This document shows positions 47,047-54,978 of a stretch of DNA of 64,000 nucleotides, piece by piece. The notes beneath the pieces were generated by a model. The model was not told the origin of the DNA and searched no databases. It was given only the letters and a program-made list of their open reading frames with translations. The position numbers and the translations under genes were made by a program. Within the stretch, counting starts at the first letter, position 1. The number at the start of each line of letters is the position of its first letter. The stretch is from NCBI RefSeq assembly GCF_014837015.1, contig NZ_JACSPT010000002.1:186001-250000 (forward strand), given 5' to 3'. The stretch is from Acinetobacter pecorum (GTDB taxonomy: Bacteria > Pseudomonadota > Gammaproteobacteria > Pseudomonadales > Moraxellaceae).

Positions 47047-47430
47047 TTAGCCTTGGTAGTCTAGGACCTCTTCACATACTGTTTTTTGCTCGTCCTTTGC
47101 AGTTTGTTTGGCACCCTGACGCGCTTCTTCAAGCAAGGATTTATATTCGCTGTCAGCCTGCAACTTGGTATAGCTCATGCCTTTATCTGAATATTCTGCA
47201 AGATAAGACTGGATCAATTGTTGAATTGTACTGTCCAATTTTGCATTTTGACCAATCACGGCCGGGCAAACTTCGGTCATGACCTGTGCTGCGGCAATAT
47301 CTTCTTTGACGATGGTATCGTTTTCTTCAACAGTCAGATCGGTCGCTAGGACGGAAGGGGAAATGAATACTGTCAGGCTTAAAGTTAAAGCACCAAATAA
47401 AGGGAATTTTTTAATCATCTTGAGCCACAT
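47047..47430 (-). CDS. Small exported protein, paralogue of 46510-46884 (MCR_0457-like)
   Basis: A protein of up to 127 residues with a signal peptide ending VLA-TDL. Like its neighbour it has two cysteines, in QVMTEVCPAVIGQ and QKTVCEEVLDYQG, and a helix LLEEARQGAKQTAKDEQK matching LAEAQADAKKAGKQKNQ. Overall identity is modest, so the duplication is old. ATG 47430 and 47418 are both possible; a TATAAT sequence just before 47430 favours the later start. The role is unknown; the two could act as partners in the periplasm. Confidence 0.75.
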   Translation of the reverse strand: MWLKMIKKFPLFGALTLSLTVFISPSVLATDLTVEENDTIVKEDIAAAQVMTEVCPAVIGQNAKLDSTIQQLIQSYLAEYSDKGMSYTKLQADSEYKSLLEEARQGAKQTAKDEQKTVCEEVLDYQG

Positions 47431-47530
47431 ATTATAAAGATGGATGTCGAGCCATAAATATATATAATTCCTGTACTAATACAATGAAATGTCCTAACTA
47501 GTCATTTTTTAAAGTAACGAGATTTTTTCA

Positions 47531-48319
47531 GTGAATATTTTAGTTTCAAATGATGACGGTGTATTGGCACCCGGTATTCAGGCTTTGGCAAAAGCTTTAA
47601 AACCTCTGGGGCGGGTAGTGATTGTGGCACCCGAAAGTGAACGCAGCGGATTTTCCAGTGCTTTAACTCTGGATCGCCCTCTACGCCCCATCCAGATTTC
47701 CCCAGATGTCTGGGCTGTCAATGGCACACCGGCAGATTGTGTCTACTTGGCAATGAACGGCCTGTTTGATTTTGAGTTTGACCTGGTGGTCAGTGGAATT
47801 AATAGCGGTGCGAATCTGGGCGATGATGTATTGTACTCTGGTACGGTCGGTGCAGCTTTTGAAGGCCGTTTAAGTAAAAACCCTGCGATTGCCGTATCAT
47901 TGAGTGGGCCGAATGTACGCAGCTATCAATATACGCAGGATTATCAGCTGGCCGCCGAATGGGTACATGATTTTATTGCTCGCGGTTTGCCTGTTCTGCC
48001 TGAGCGTCATATTTTTAATATTAATATTCCAGATGTGGCTGAATTACAGGGCGAAAAGGTCACTTATCAAAGTCGTCGCCGTCAGTCTAAACCGGTGATG
48101 AATCATGTGGATCCGCGCGGTCGCCAAGTGTACTGGATTGGACTCTCCGGAGAAGCAGTCGCAGAACCTAAACCAGGATATAGCGAGATTGATTCAGACT
48201 TCTCTGCAGTAGCCAATGGCTATGTCAGTATTACCCCCATCCAGATGGATGCCACCAATTATGAGAGTTTGCGGAATTTGCAAACACAATTAGCAGAAAA
48301 TGCATCCTTAGTGTTATAA
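47531..48319 (+). CDS. surE: 5'-nucleotidase SurE
   Basis: SurE is a metal-dependent phosphatase of nucleoside 5'- and 3'-monophosphates and short polyphosphate. The 262-residue protein starts with GTG and [15 protein letters not shown], where the DD pair binds the metal. [16 protein letters not shown] near 36-51 and [27 protein letters not shown] near 86-112 complete the active site. In E. coli surE is followed by pcm-nlpD-rpoS; here an nlpD-like gene follows directly, without pcm or rpoS. Confidence 0.95.
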   Translation: MNILVSNDDGVLAPGIQALAKALKPLGRVVIVAPESERSGFSSALTLDRPLRPIQISPDVWAVNGTPADCVYLAMNGLFDFEFDLVVSGINSGANLGDDVLYSGTVGAAFEGRLSKNPAIAVSLSGPNVRSYQYTQDYQLAAEWVHDFIARGLPVLPERHIFNINIPDVAELQGEKVTYQSRRRQSKPVMNHVDPRGRQVYWIGLSGEAVAEPKPGYSEIDSDFSAVANGYVSITPIQMDATNYESLRNLQTQLAENASLVL

Positions 48320-48413
48320 CTTTGTGAAAAACTCGCGATTACAAGTATATTGCCGTAAAACTTTGCTAATCTTAACGAAATTTTGCAACCGTATAGCATT
48401 AGAGAGGAAGATA

Positions 48414-49244
48414 ATGTTCTTGGTGTTACCGAAATGTGTCGTAGCTTCACCTGCCGCCCTGATTAAAACCCTGGTTTTATCGACTGTTGTTATTTCTACA
48501 GGAATATTTACCGGTTGTGCCACCAAACCTCAGGTGAATAATGCGACACGCTATGCAACGGCTCCTGATTTCTATACGGTGCGTTCAGGAGATACATTGA
48601 GTGGTATTGCAGCACGTTATGGGTTGAACTATATCAGTGTTGCCGAGATGAATGACATCAGTGCACCTTACCGGATTTATGTGGGACAGTCGATTCGTCT
48701 GAAAAATAATACTGCACGCCGTAGTACTAGTACACAGGCAGTGACACAGGCAGCGCCAATCCAGCGCCAAACAATTGCAGTGCCTGCACCAGCACCAGTC
48801 GCGCCCGCAACGACAGTACAGACGACACCACGTGTCAGTACAGCTGCGCCGGTAACACCTGTATCTACCGCAGCAGGCCTGCGTTGGGTAAAACCGTCTA
48901 ATGGGGCGATTCTACAACCGTATAATCTGGCGTCTAATATCAAGGGCATTCGCTATGCTGGCAATGTCGGTGATCCGGTATTTGCAGCAGCAGACGGGCA
49001 GGTGGTTTATGCTGCAGACGGCCTGAAAGAGTATGGTAATCTGGTTTTGATCAAGCATGTCAATGGCTATATCACAGCTTATGCACATAATAGTAAAATG
49101 AATGTGAAAAGCGGTCAAAATGTAACTGCAGGTCAAAAAATTGCAGAAATGGGATCGACAGGGACCACCCGGAACATGCTTGAGTTTCAGGTGCGCTTAG
49201 ACGGCAAACCTATTAATCCAGCTACAGTGCTGCCAAACAATTAA
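48414..49244 (+). CDS. nlpD: NlpD-like LysM/M23 lipoprotein with degenerate active site
   Basis: A 276-residue outer-membrane lipoprotein candidate. The signal ends in a lipobox-like IFTGC (cysteine near residue 37). A LysM domain follows (YTVRSGDTLSGIAARYGLNYISVAEMNDI, about 57-100), then an Ala/Pro/Thr linker (about 105-155) and a C-terminal M23 domain (KGIRYAGNVGDPVFAAADGQVVYAADGLKEYGNLVLIKH onward). The zinc-binding HxxxD at the domain start is replaced by GIRYAG, and the last HxH by LEFQVR, so it should be inactive. That matches E. coli NlpD, an activator of the amidase AmiC at division. ATG 48414 has a GAGAGGAAG site. Confidence 0.88.
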   Translation: MFLVLPKCVVASPAALIKTLVLSTVVISTGIFTGCATKPQVNNATRYATAPDFYTVRSGDTLSGIAARYGLNYISVAEMNDISAPYRIYVGQSIRLKNNTARRSTSTQAVTQAAPIQRQTIAVPAPAPVAPATTVQTTPRVSTAAPVTPVSTAAGLRWVKPSNGAILQPYNLASNIKGIRYAGNVGDPVFAAADGQVVYAADGLKEYGNLVLIKHVNGYITAYAHNSKMNVKSGQNVTAGQKIAEMGSTGTTRNMLEFQVRLDGKPINPATVLPNN

Positions 49245-49335
49245 AAAAATAATGCAAACTGAAAATTTCACCGTATAATACAATAAGTTGCTTTTATCAA
49301 ATGATGGAGCGCCTCATAAGTTTAGAGGGAAATTT

Positions 49336-50265
49336 ATGTTAGATCAGCTTCGAGCAATGGGTGTCTTTGCTTGTGTTGTGGAGAAAAACTCGTTTAGCGG
49401 TGCTGCCCGTGAATTAGGAATTACGACCAGCGCCGTTAGTCAACAGATTCGCTCATTAGAACAAGATATGGAAGTCATACTTTTAAATCGTTCGACGAGA
49501 AAATTAAGTCTGACCGAAGCGGGACAAGCTTTTTTTCATAGCTGTCAAGAAATGTTATCTGCTGCTGAACGTGGTAAAGTCCGGATCAATGAGTTACGTG
49601 ATGATCTTGTGGGTGAACTGCGCATTGTATCTTTACCAGAACTGTGTGCAAATCATGTGATTCCTGCACTTTCTCACTGGATATCCGCACATCGTGGCCT
49701 GGCAGTACATCTGGAAACAAACAATCATGAGGTTGATTTGTTAGAAGGACGTATTGATATCGCCCTGAGATTCGAACAAAAAATCGATGAGCATAACCTT
49801 GAGGTTGTGCCATTGATGCAGATTGAGCAGATTCTGGTGGCTGCACCAAGTTATATTAATCAGAGTACGATTATTTCACGACCTGAGGATCTGCAAAATC
49901 ATGACGTGATGCCTTTAACGCATATCAAAAACCACCAGTATTTCCATTTTCAGCATGTCAATACCGCGGAAAAAGCAGAGTTTGAATTGAAATCCCGTTT
50001 CAGTACCAATAATGGTCTGGTCGCAAAAGCAATGTGCTTGCAGGGGAATGGTATTGCTAAAATTCTATATCTTGATGCTAAGAAAGACTTGCTGAATGGT
50101 ACCTTGGTTGAAGTTTTGCCTGAATGGAGACTTCCTCAGATTACCCTTTATGCAGTCATGCCGAAACGTGAACAACAACCTACAAAAATTCTTCGTTGCC
50201 TTGAAACCTTGAAACAATATTTTGGCCAGATTTCTGGTGGACGTATGTTACAAAATGCCTCATAG
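49336..50265 (+). CDS. LysR-family transcriptional regulator
   Basis: A 309-residue regulator. The N-terminal winged helix-turn-helix is typical: MLDQLRAMGVFACVVEKNSFSGAARELGITTSAVSQQIRSLEQDMEVILLNRSTRKLSLTEAG. A periplasmic-binding-like effector domain follows (about 90-295), of the CrgA/AaeR subgroup by pattern (LRIVSLPELCANHVIPAL, EGRIDIALRF). ATG 49336 follows GAGGGAA. No divergent target gene is present, so what it regulates is unknown. It is followed by a strong terminator. Confidence 0.88.
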   Translation: MLDQLRAMGVFACVVEKNSFSGAARELGITTSAVSQQIRSLEQDMEVILLNRSTRKLSLTEAGQAFFHSCQEMLSAAERGKVRINELRDDLVGELRIVSLPELCANHVIPALSHWISAHRGLAVHLETNNHEVDLLEGRIDIALRFEQKIDEHNLEVVPLMQIEQILVAAPSYINQSTIISRPEDLQNHDVMPLTHIKNHQYFHFQHVNTAEKAEFELKSRFSTNNGLVAKAMCLQGNGIAKILYLDAKKDLLNGTLVEVLPEWRLPQITLYAVMPKREQQPTKILRCLETLKQYFGQISGGRMLQNAS

Positions 50266-50277
50266 AATGCAGAATAA

Positions 50278-50308
50278 TAAAAAAGCCGCTTTAAAGCGGC
50301 TTTTTTAA
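50278..50308. terminator. Bidirectional terminator between the LysR gene and argD
   Basis: AAAAAAGCCGCTTT and AAAGCGGCTTTTTT are perfect inverse copies with flanking A and T runs, between convergent genes. Confidence 0.9.
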
Positions 50309-50323
50309 TTTCAGGCTGGTGTA

Positions 50324-51535
50324 TTAAGCCAAATAAGCTTTAATCATTGTGACCAGACGTTCAATCAGCTGATCCGCCTGTTCTTGGGTAATGTTCAGGG
50401 TAGGCAACAGGCGAACGACATTGCCTGCGGTGACATTGATAATCATCTTGTATTCATCGCGTGCAATATTAACTAGGTCTCCACAGTCTTTAGGCAATTC
50501 AATCCCGATCATCAGACCAAAACCGCGTACAGTTACTTGGTGATCTGCAAGCTGGCTACGCAATTGCTCAACAATATAGGCACCTTTTTCAGCAGCATTG
50601 GCCACGATATTTTCTTTTTGCATGATGTCGATAATGGTATAGACCACACGCGAACCCAGTGCTGTACCGCTATAAGTTGAACCGTGATTTCCTGCAGTTA
50701 GTACACCAACACCACGACCTTGGGTCATGACTGCACCAATCGGGAAACCGTTACCTAAGCCTTTAGCAGTGGTAAGTACATCCGGAACAATATTGGTATG
50801 CTGATAAGCAAAGTATTTACCGGTACGACCATTACCGGTTTGAACTTCGTCCAGCATCATTAGCCAGTTGTGCTGGTTACAGATGTGACGAATCTCTTCC
50901 AGATAGCTGAAACCTTGAGGTGCGGTATTAACACCGCCTTCGCCCTGAATCGGTTCAATCAAAATGGCTACGATATCCGGATGGTTGATTGCAGCTTCTT
51001 CAATCGCTTCGATATCACCAAAAGGTACACGAATAAAACCTTCAACTAGCGGACCAAAGCCATCCTGAACTTTTTTATTACCTGTGGCAGACAGGGTGGC
51101 TAGAGTACGGCCATGGAAAGAACGATCCGCTACAATAATTTTTGGAGAAGCGATACCTTGCATATGACCAAATTTACGCGCAATCTTGATTGCACCTTCA
51201 TTGGATTCTGCACCGCTGTTCGAGAAAAATATTTCTTCCATCCCCGCTACTTCAGCCAGTTTTTGTGCAGCGGCGGTTTGCCAAGGCACTTCAAACAGGT
51301 TACTGGTATGAATTAGGGTCGCTGCCTGGTCGGCAATCGCTTCGGCAAGCACAGGATGCGCATGACCTAAACCACATACTGCAATTCCGGTTAAGGCATC
51401 AAAATACTCTGTACCATCTTCAGTATAAAGATATGCACCCCGTCCTCGGACAAAGCTGATCGGTTGACGGCCAAAAACGGGCATCAAGTGAGACGGTTGA
51501 TCAGGTTGTACCGGTGCGAGGGTAATATTATTCAT
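50324..51535 (-). CDS. argD: Acetylornithine aminotransferase
   Basis: ArgD converts N-acetylglutamate semialdehyde to N-acetylornithine in arginine synthesis and can also serve as succinyl-diaminopimelate aminotransferase. The 403-residue class III PLP enzyme has NSGAESNEGAIKIARKFG near 105-122, MLDEVQTGNGRTGKYFAYQH near 227-246, the catalytic lysine in TTAKGLGNGFPIGAV near 261, and GNHGSTYSGTALGSR near 285. Unlike Dat at 24849, its length and N terminus are those of ArgD. It is a single gene. Confidence 0.9.
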   Translation of the reverse strand: MNNITLAPVQPDQPSHLMPVFGRQPISFVRGRGAYLYTEDGTEYFDALTGIAVCGLGHAHPVLAEAIADQAATLIHTSNLFEVPWQTAAAQKLAEVAGMEEIFFSNSGAESNEGAIKIARKFGHMQGIASPKIIVADRSFHGRTLATLSATGNKKVQDGFGPLVEGFIRVPFGDIEAIEEAAINHPDIVAILIEPIQGEGGVNTAPQGFSYLEEIRHICNQHNWLMMLDEVQTGNGRTGKYFAYQHTNIVPDVLTTAKGLGNGFPIGAVMTQGRGVGVLTAGNHGSTYSGTALGSRVVYTIIDIMQKENIVANAAEKGAYIVEQLRSQLADHQVTVRGFGLMIGIELPKDCGDLVNIARDEYKMIINVTAGNVVRLLPTLNITQEQADQLIERLVTMIKAYLA

Positions 51536-51695
51536 GACTAACTCTTAACTGTTAGGTGGAAAGAAAAACTTATATAAGCAAAAACTCGCTCAGATTTAAA
51601 GGGCAATTGTAAATAAAATTGGAAATATTGCTTTAGACATACTGTTTTGCTTGGATTTGGGTATAATGCGAGACAGATGAGTTGAGGATTTATCA

Positions 51696-52037
51696 ATGAC
51701 TGAACAAGCACGCGATACCGAAGCGTTAATTCGTGACCAAATTGCAAAACATGCAGTACTTCTTTACATGAAAGGCACACCGCAATTTCCACAATGTGGT
51801 TTTTCTGCTCGTGCAGTAGAAGCACTCAGTCAGATTGGTCGTCCGTTTGCTTATGTAAACATTCTGGAAAACCCGGACATTCGTGCGATGTTACCGCAAA
51901 TCGCCAACTGGCCGACGTTTCCACAGCTTTGGATCAATGGTGAATTGATCGGTGGTAGTGATATCATGCTCGACATGTTCCAGAAAGGTGAGTTAAAGCC
52001 TTTGGTTGAACAGTACAGCCCGGCACCTGAAGCTTAA
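51696..52037 (+). CDS. grxD: Monothiol glutaredoxin GrxD
   Basis: GrxD binds and delivers [2Fe-2S] clusters with glutathione and BolA partners. The 113-residue protein has the monothiol CGFS motif in FPQCGFSARAVEAL near residues 33-46, the glutathione-binding WPTFPQLWINGELIGGSDI near 70-88, and no second active-site cysteine. A TATAAT-like -10 (GTATAATGCG) lies at 51660-51669, 27 bases before the ATG. It is a single gene with a terminator. Confidence 0.95.
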   Translation: MTEQARDTEALIRDQIAKHAVLLYMKGTPQFPQCGFSARAVEALSQIGRPFAYVNILENPDIRAMLPQIANWPTFPQLWINGELIGGSDIMLDMFQKGELKPLVEQYSPAPEA

Positions 52038-52063
52038 TTTAGATTTAAATTAAGTCCAAGAAA

Positions 52064-52099
52064 TAAAAAAAGCGCTTCATATCAGAAGCGCTTTTTTTA
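52064..52099. terminator. Bidirectional terminator between grxD and the LonB-like gene
   Basis: AAAAAAAGCGCTTC and GAAGCGCTTTTTTT pair around ATATCA. It lies between convergent genes. Confidence 0.9.
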
Positions 52100-52126
52100 T
52101 GAGTGAGAAATGCAAGCAGAACAAAA

Positions 52127-54781
52127 TCAGTCTTCTGGCTGTTCCTTAGTCTTTTCAAGTTCTTTTGATTCAGCGGCCAAGGTAGCAGCGAGGACCTCTG
52201 AATCGGCCTGGACCTCTTGTACAGGTGCTTTATCTTTTTGCTTTTTCTTCTTCTTTTTTTTCTTTTTCTTTGGTACTTCAACCAGTTCAGCACCATCTTC
52301 AATCGCTTGCCAATAATCCAGCTGTGCCATCACTGCGGCATAGATTGAATTTTTGCTATAACGTCCTTTTTTATCCAGCGTACCCACTGGTCGAGCCATC
52401 AGGATTTCTAATGCCTGATCAATGGTATCAATTGCATGAATATGGAACTGACCTTCTTCCACGGCAAGGGTGACATCTTTACGCAGCATCAGATGCTGCA
52501 TATTTTGTCGCGGAATAATTACACCTTGTTTACCGGTCAGGCCTTGTAGCTTGCAGGCATCGAAGAAACCTTCAATTTTGGCATTCACGCCACCTACTGG
52601 CTGTACTTGACCTAGTTGGTTCATAGACCCGGTAATGGCCCAGGACTGATCAATTGGTAACTGGCTGATGGCCGAAAGTAGAGCTGAAAGTTCTGCCACT
52701 GTGGCACTGTCACCATCAACCTGACCATAACTTTGCTCGAAGGCCAATGCGGCAGAGAAGTGCAAGGTCTGTTCACGACCGAAATGTGCTTTCAGGAAAG
52801 ACGCCATCAGTAACACACCTTTGGCATGCAGAGATCCACCGAGTTCTACACTGCGTTCGATATCCAGAATATCACCGCCACCCTGATAAACCGAAGCCGT
52901 CAGACGTGAAGGCAGACCAAATTCAACATCAGCATAATGAATCACCGACAGGGCATTAATCTGTCCCAGACGATGGCCACGGGTTTCAATCAGTTGGGTA
53001 CCACGGGTCAGATCCTGCCAGTATAGTTCACGTAAATAGCCGAGACGATATTTGCGGTGATCCAGTGCGGTATTGATGTGTTTTTCTGAAACCATCTTGT
53101 CACCTGCCTTGAAAGCATGATGATGTGCTTCACGGATCAGATCACCCAGTGTCAGGGCATGTAATGACAATGAACTTTGATCTTCAGCTTGACGGCTGGA
53201 ATCGGTAAGCAATGCGGCCAGAGCAGACCGGTCAAAAGGCAGTAATTTATCGGATTGCACATAGTCGGCAATCAGTTGCATATAGGCCTGCTCGTTGTCG
53301 TCATTACGTTGTAATGTATCGGTAAAGTCAGCGCGGATTTTAAAGATGCTGCCCAGTTCAGGTTCAAGCTCTAAAATTTCATAATAAATTTCAGGCTCTG
53401 CCAGCAAGATCACCTTGATATTTAAAGGAATCGATGCAGGTTCGATCGAAATACTGCCGGTCAGCGTGATCATATGCTCAAGTGAAGACAGTTTTAAATG
53501 CCCGGATTTAAGCGCGCGTTTCAAACCTTGCCATGCATAAGGTTGTTCCAGTAGTTGTTCTGCTTCCAGCATCAGGAAGCCGCCATTGGCCTTATGCAAA
53601 CTGCCTGGACGAATCAGGGTAAAGTCAGTCGTGATCGTGCCATTTTGGGTCAGCTGTTCTACATGACCCAGCAAGTTGTAATGGGTTGGAAAATCTTCAA
53701 AGATCACCGGCGCACCACTGTTCGGCTTGTGTGTGATAATCACATTGGCCTGATAACGTGCCGGAACGCGACTGAACAGTGCCGGAGTGAAATCGTCTTC
53801 TTCCTGTTCCAGCACAATTTCGACATTGTTAATAATATCTTCAGCATAATATTTCAGGTAATTTTCCAGACCTTCCACATGTTTGAATTTTGCCAGAATC
53901 TGTTCTACTCGCGGCAGAACCACCTGCTTGGCAATATCACGATTTAGCACCTGTACGCGATCGCGTGCATCATCTTCCAGATCACCCAGATGTAGCCCTA
54001 GACGTTCCAGCTTTTTATCCATATAGCGCATGTTGGAAGCGAGTTCGGCACGATCTTTGTTGCTTAATGCGTTTAGATCTTCCTGAGACATTTCCTGCAA
54101 TTTGTCATCGATCAAATGCACAGGTACAAAACAGTGCTCATCGTGTCGCGAGATCAGCTTCAGATCCAGTTCTGCACCTTCTTTGGTGAGTTCAATCAGT
54201 GCCTGTTGTTGTTCATCCCCGGTTTCCTGGCGAATCATTTCAATGCGGTTGTGATAGCTTTCAGCAGTAAAACGGCGCTCAAGCTGTTTCAGGATGGTTT
54301 GCCAGCTTTGATTTAACATCGCCTGAAATTTTGGTGCCTGCCCAGGAGGCAGTTCCAGTGCAAGCGGCTGACGCTGGTTCTGAAAGTTATTGACGTAGAC
54401 CCAGTCGTTAGGAGTATCCATGGTTTTGGCATGCTGCTGTAGCAAACGCTTCACCATAGTGCGTTTACCGAGACCTGCTGTACCGACGGCAAAAATGTTA
54501 TAACCGGAATAAGGCAGGGCAATCCCGGCCTCGACTGAAGCACGTGCACGATCTTGGCCCAGAAAATTATTCAGGGGCTTGATCCTTTTGGTAGACGCAG
54601 GAATTTTTTCTAGATTAGGAATATGCGTCAGTTGTATTGATTTTAAGCGGGTATGCTCAAGGGTGTTTTGAATTTCACTTTGTTCAAATGCCGAGATGAG
54701 TAAATCTGAGCGGATATTTTCTGGTGTTGTCGTATTATTGCTGGCGATAGAAGAATTAATTTGATCGAGTCTCTGGGTCAC
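52127..54781 (-). CDS. LonB-like ATP-dependent protease (YcbZ/LonH type)
   Basis: An 884-residue AAA+ protease of the Lon-related family. The N-terminal region includes LGQDRARASVEAGIALPYSGYNIFAVGTAGLGKRTMVKRLL with Walker A near 90-110. A central helical insert follows, then FLMLEAEQLL (about 400) as part of the ATPase. The S16 peptidase domain has the catalytic serine in QVDGDSATVAELSALLSA (about 680) and lysine in GGVNAKIEGFFDAC (about 725). The last 60 residues are a low-complexity charged tail with a run of ten lysines. It starts with GTG. Targets are unknown; the E. coli relative affects ribosome assembly and division. Confidence 0.9.
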   Translation of the reverse strand: MTQRLDQINSSIASNNTTTPENIRSDLLISAFEQSEIQNTLEHTRLKSIQLTHIPNLEKIPASTKRIKPLNNFLGQDRARASVEAGIALPYSGYNIFAVGTAGLGKRTMVKRLLQQHAKTMDTPNDWVYVNNFQNQRQPLALELPPGQAPKFQAMLNQSWQTILKQLERRFTAESYHNRIEMIRQETGDEQQQALIELTKEGAELDLKLISRHDEHCFVPVHLIDDKLQEMSQEDLNALSNKDRAELASNMRYMDKKLERLGLHLGDLEDDARDRVQVLNRDIAKQVVLPRVEQILAKFKHVEGLENYLKYYAEDIINNVEIVLEQEEDDFTPALFSRVPARYQANVIITHKPNSGAPVIFEDFPTHYNLLGHVEQLTQNGTITTDFTLIRPGSLHKANGGFLMLEAEQLLEQPYAWQGLKRALKSGHLKLSSLEHMITLTGSISIEPASIPLNIKVILLAEPEIYYEILELEPELGSIFKIRADFTDTLQRNDDNEQAYMQLIADYVQSDKLLPFDRSALAALLTDSSRQAEDQSSLSLHALTLGDLIREAHHHAFKAGDKMVSEKHINTALDHRKYRLGYLRELYWQDLTRGTQLIETRGHRLGQINALSVIHYADVEFGLPSRLTASVYQGGGDILDIERSVELGGSLHAKGVLLMASFLKAHFGREQTLHFSAALAFEQSYGQVDGDSATVAELSALLSAISQLPIDQSWAITGSMNQLGQVQPVGGVNAKIEGFFDACKLQGLTGKQGVIIPRQNMQHLMLRKDVTLAVEEGQFHIHAIDTIDQALEILMARPVGTLDKKGRYSKNSIYAAVMAQLDYWQAIEDGAELVEVPKKKKKKKKKKQKDKAPVQEVQADSEVLAATLAAESKELEKTKEQPED

Positions 54782-54978
54782 TGTTGAAAATCCAAAACGA
54801 AATATTACGTTGATGAGAGTTAAGGTATACAGATTTACTTGAAAAATTCAAGCCAACATGTCGCTTTTCCCAGAAAATAAAAACCGGAAATGTGATAAAT
54901 ATATAAATCTTGTTGAAAGATACGCTATTACAGGATTGAATAGCAGCAATTGGTTTTTCTGCGGAAAATAATAAAGCA

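Noticed and set aside
52225..52316. Poly-phenylalanine plus-strand ORFs near 52250
   Set aside because: They are the complement of the lysine-rich tail of the LonB-like protease.
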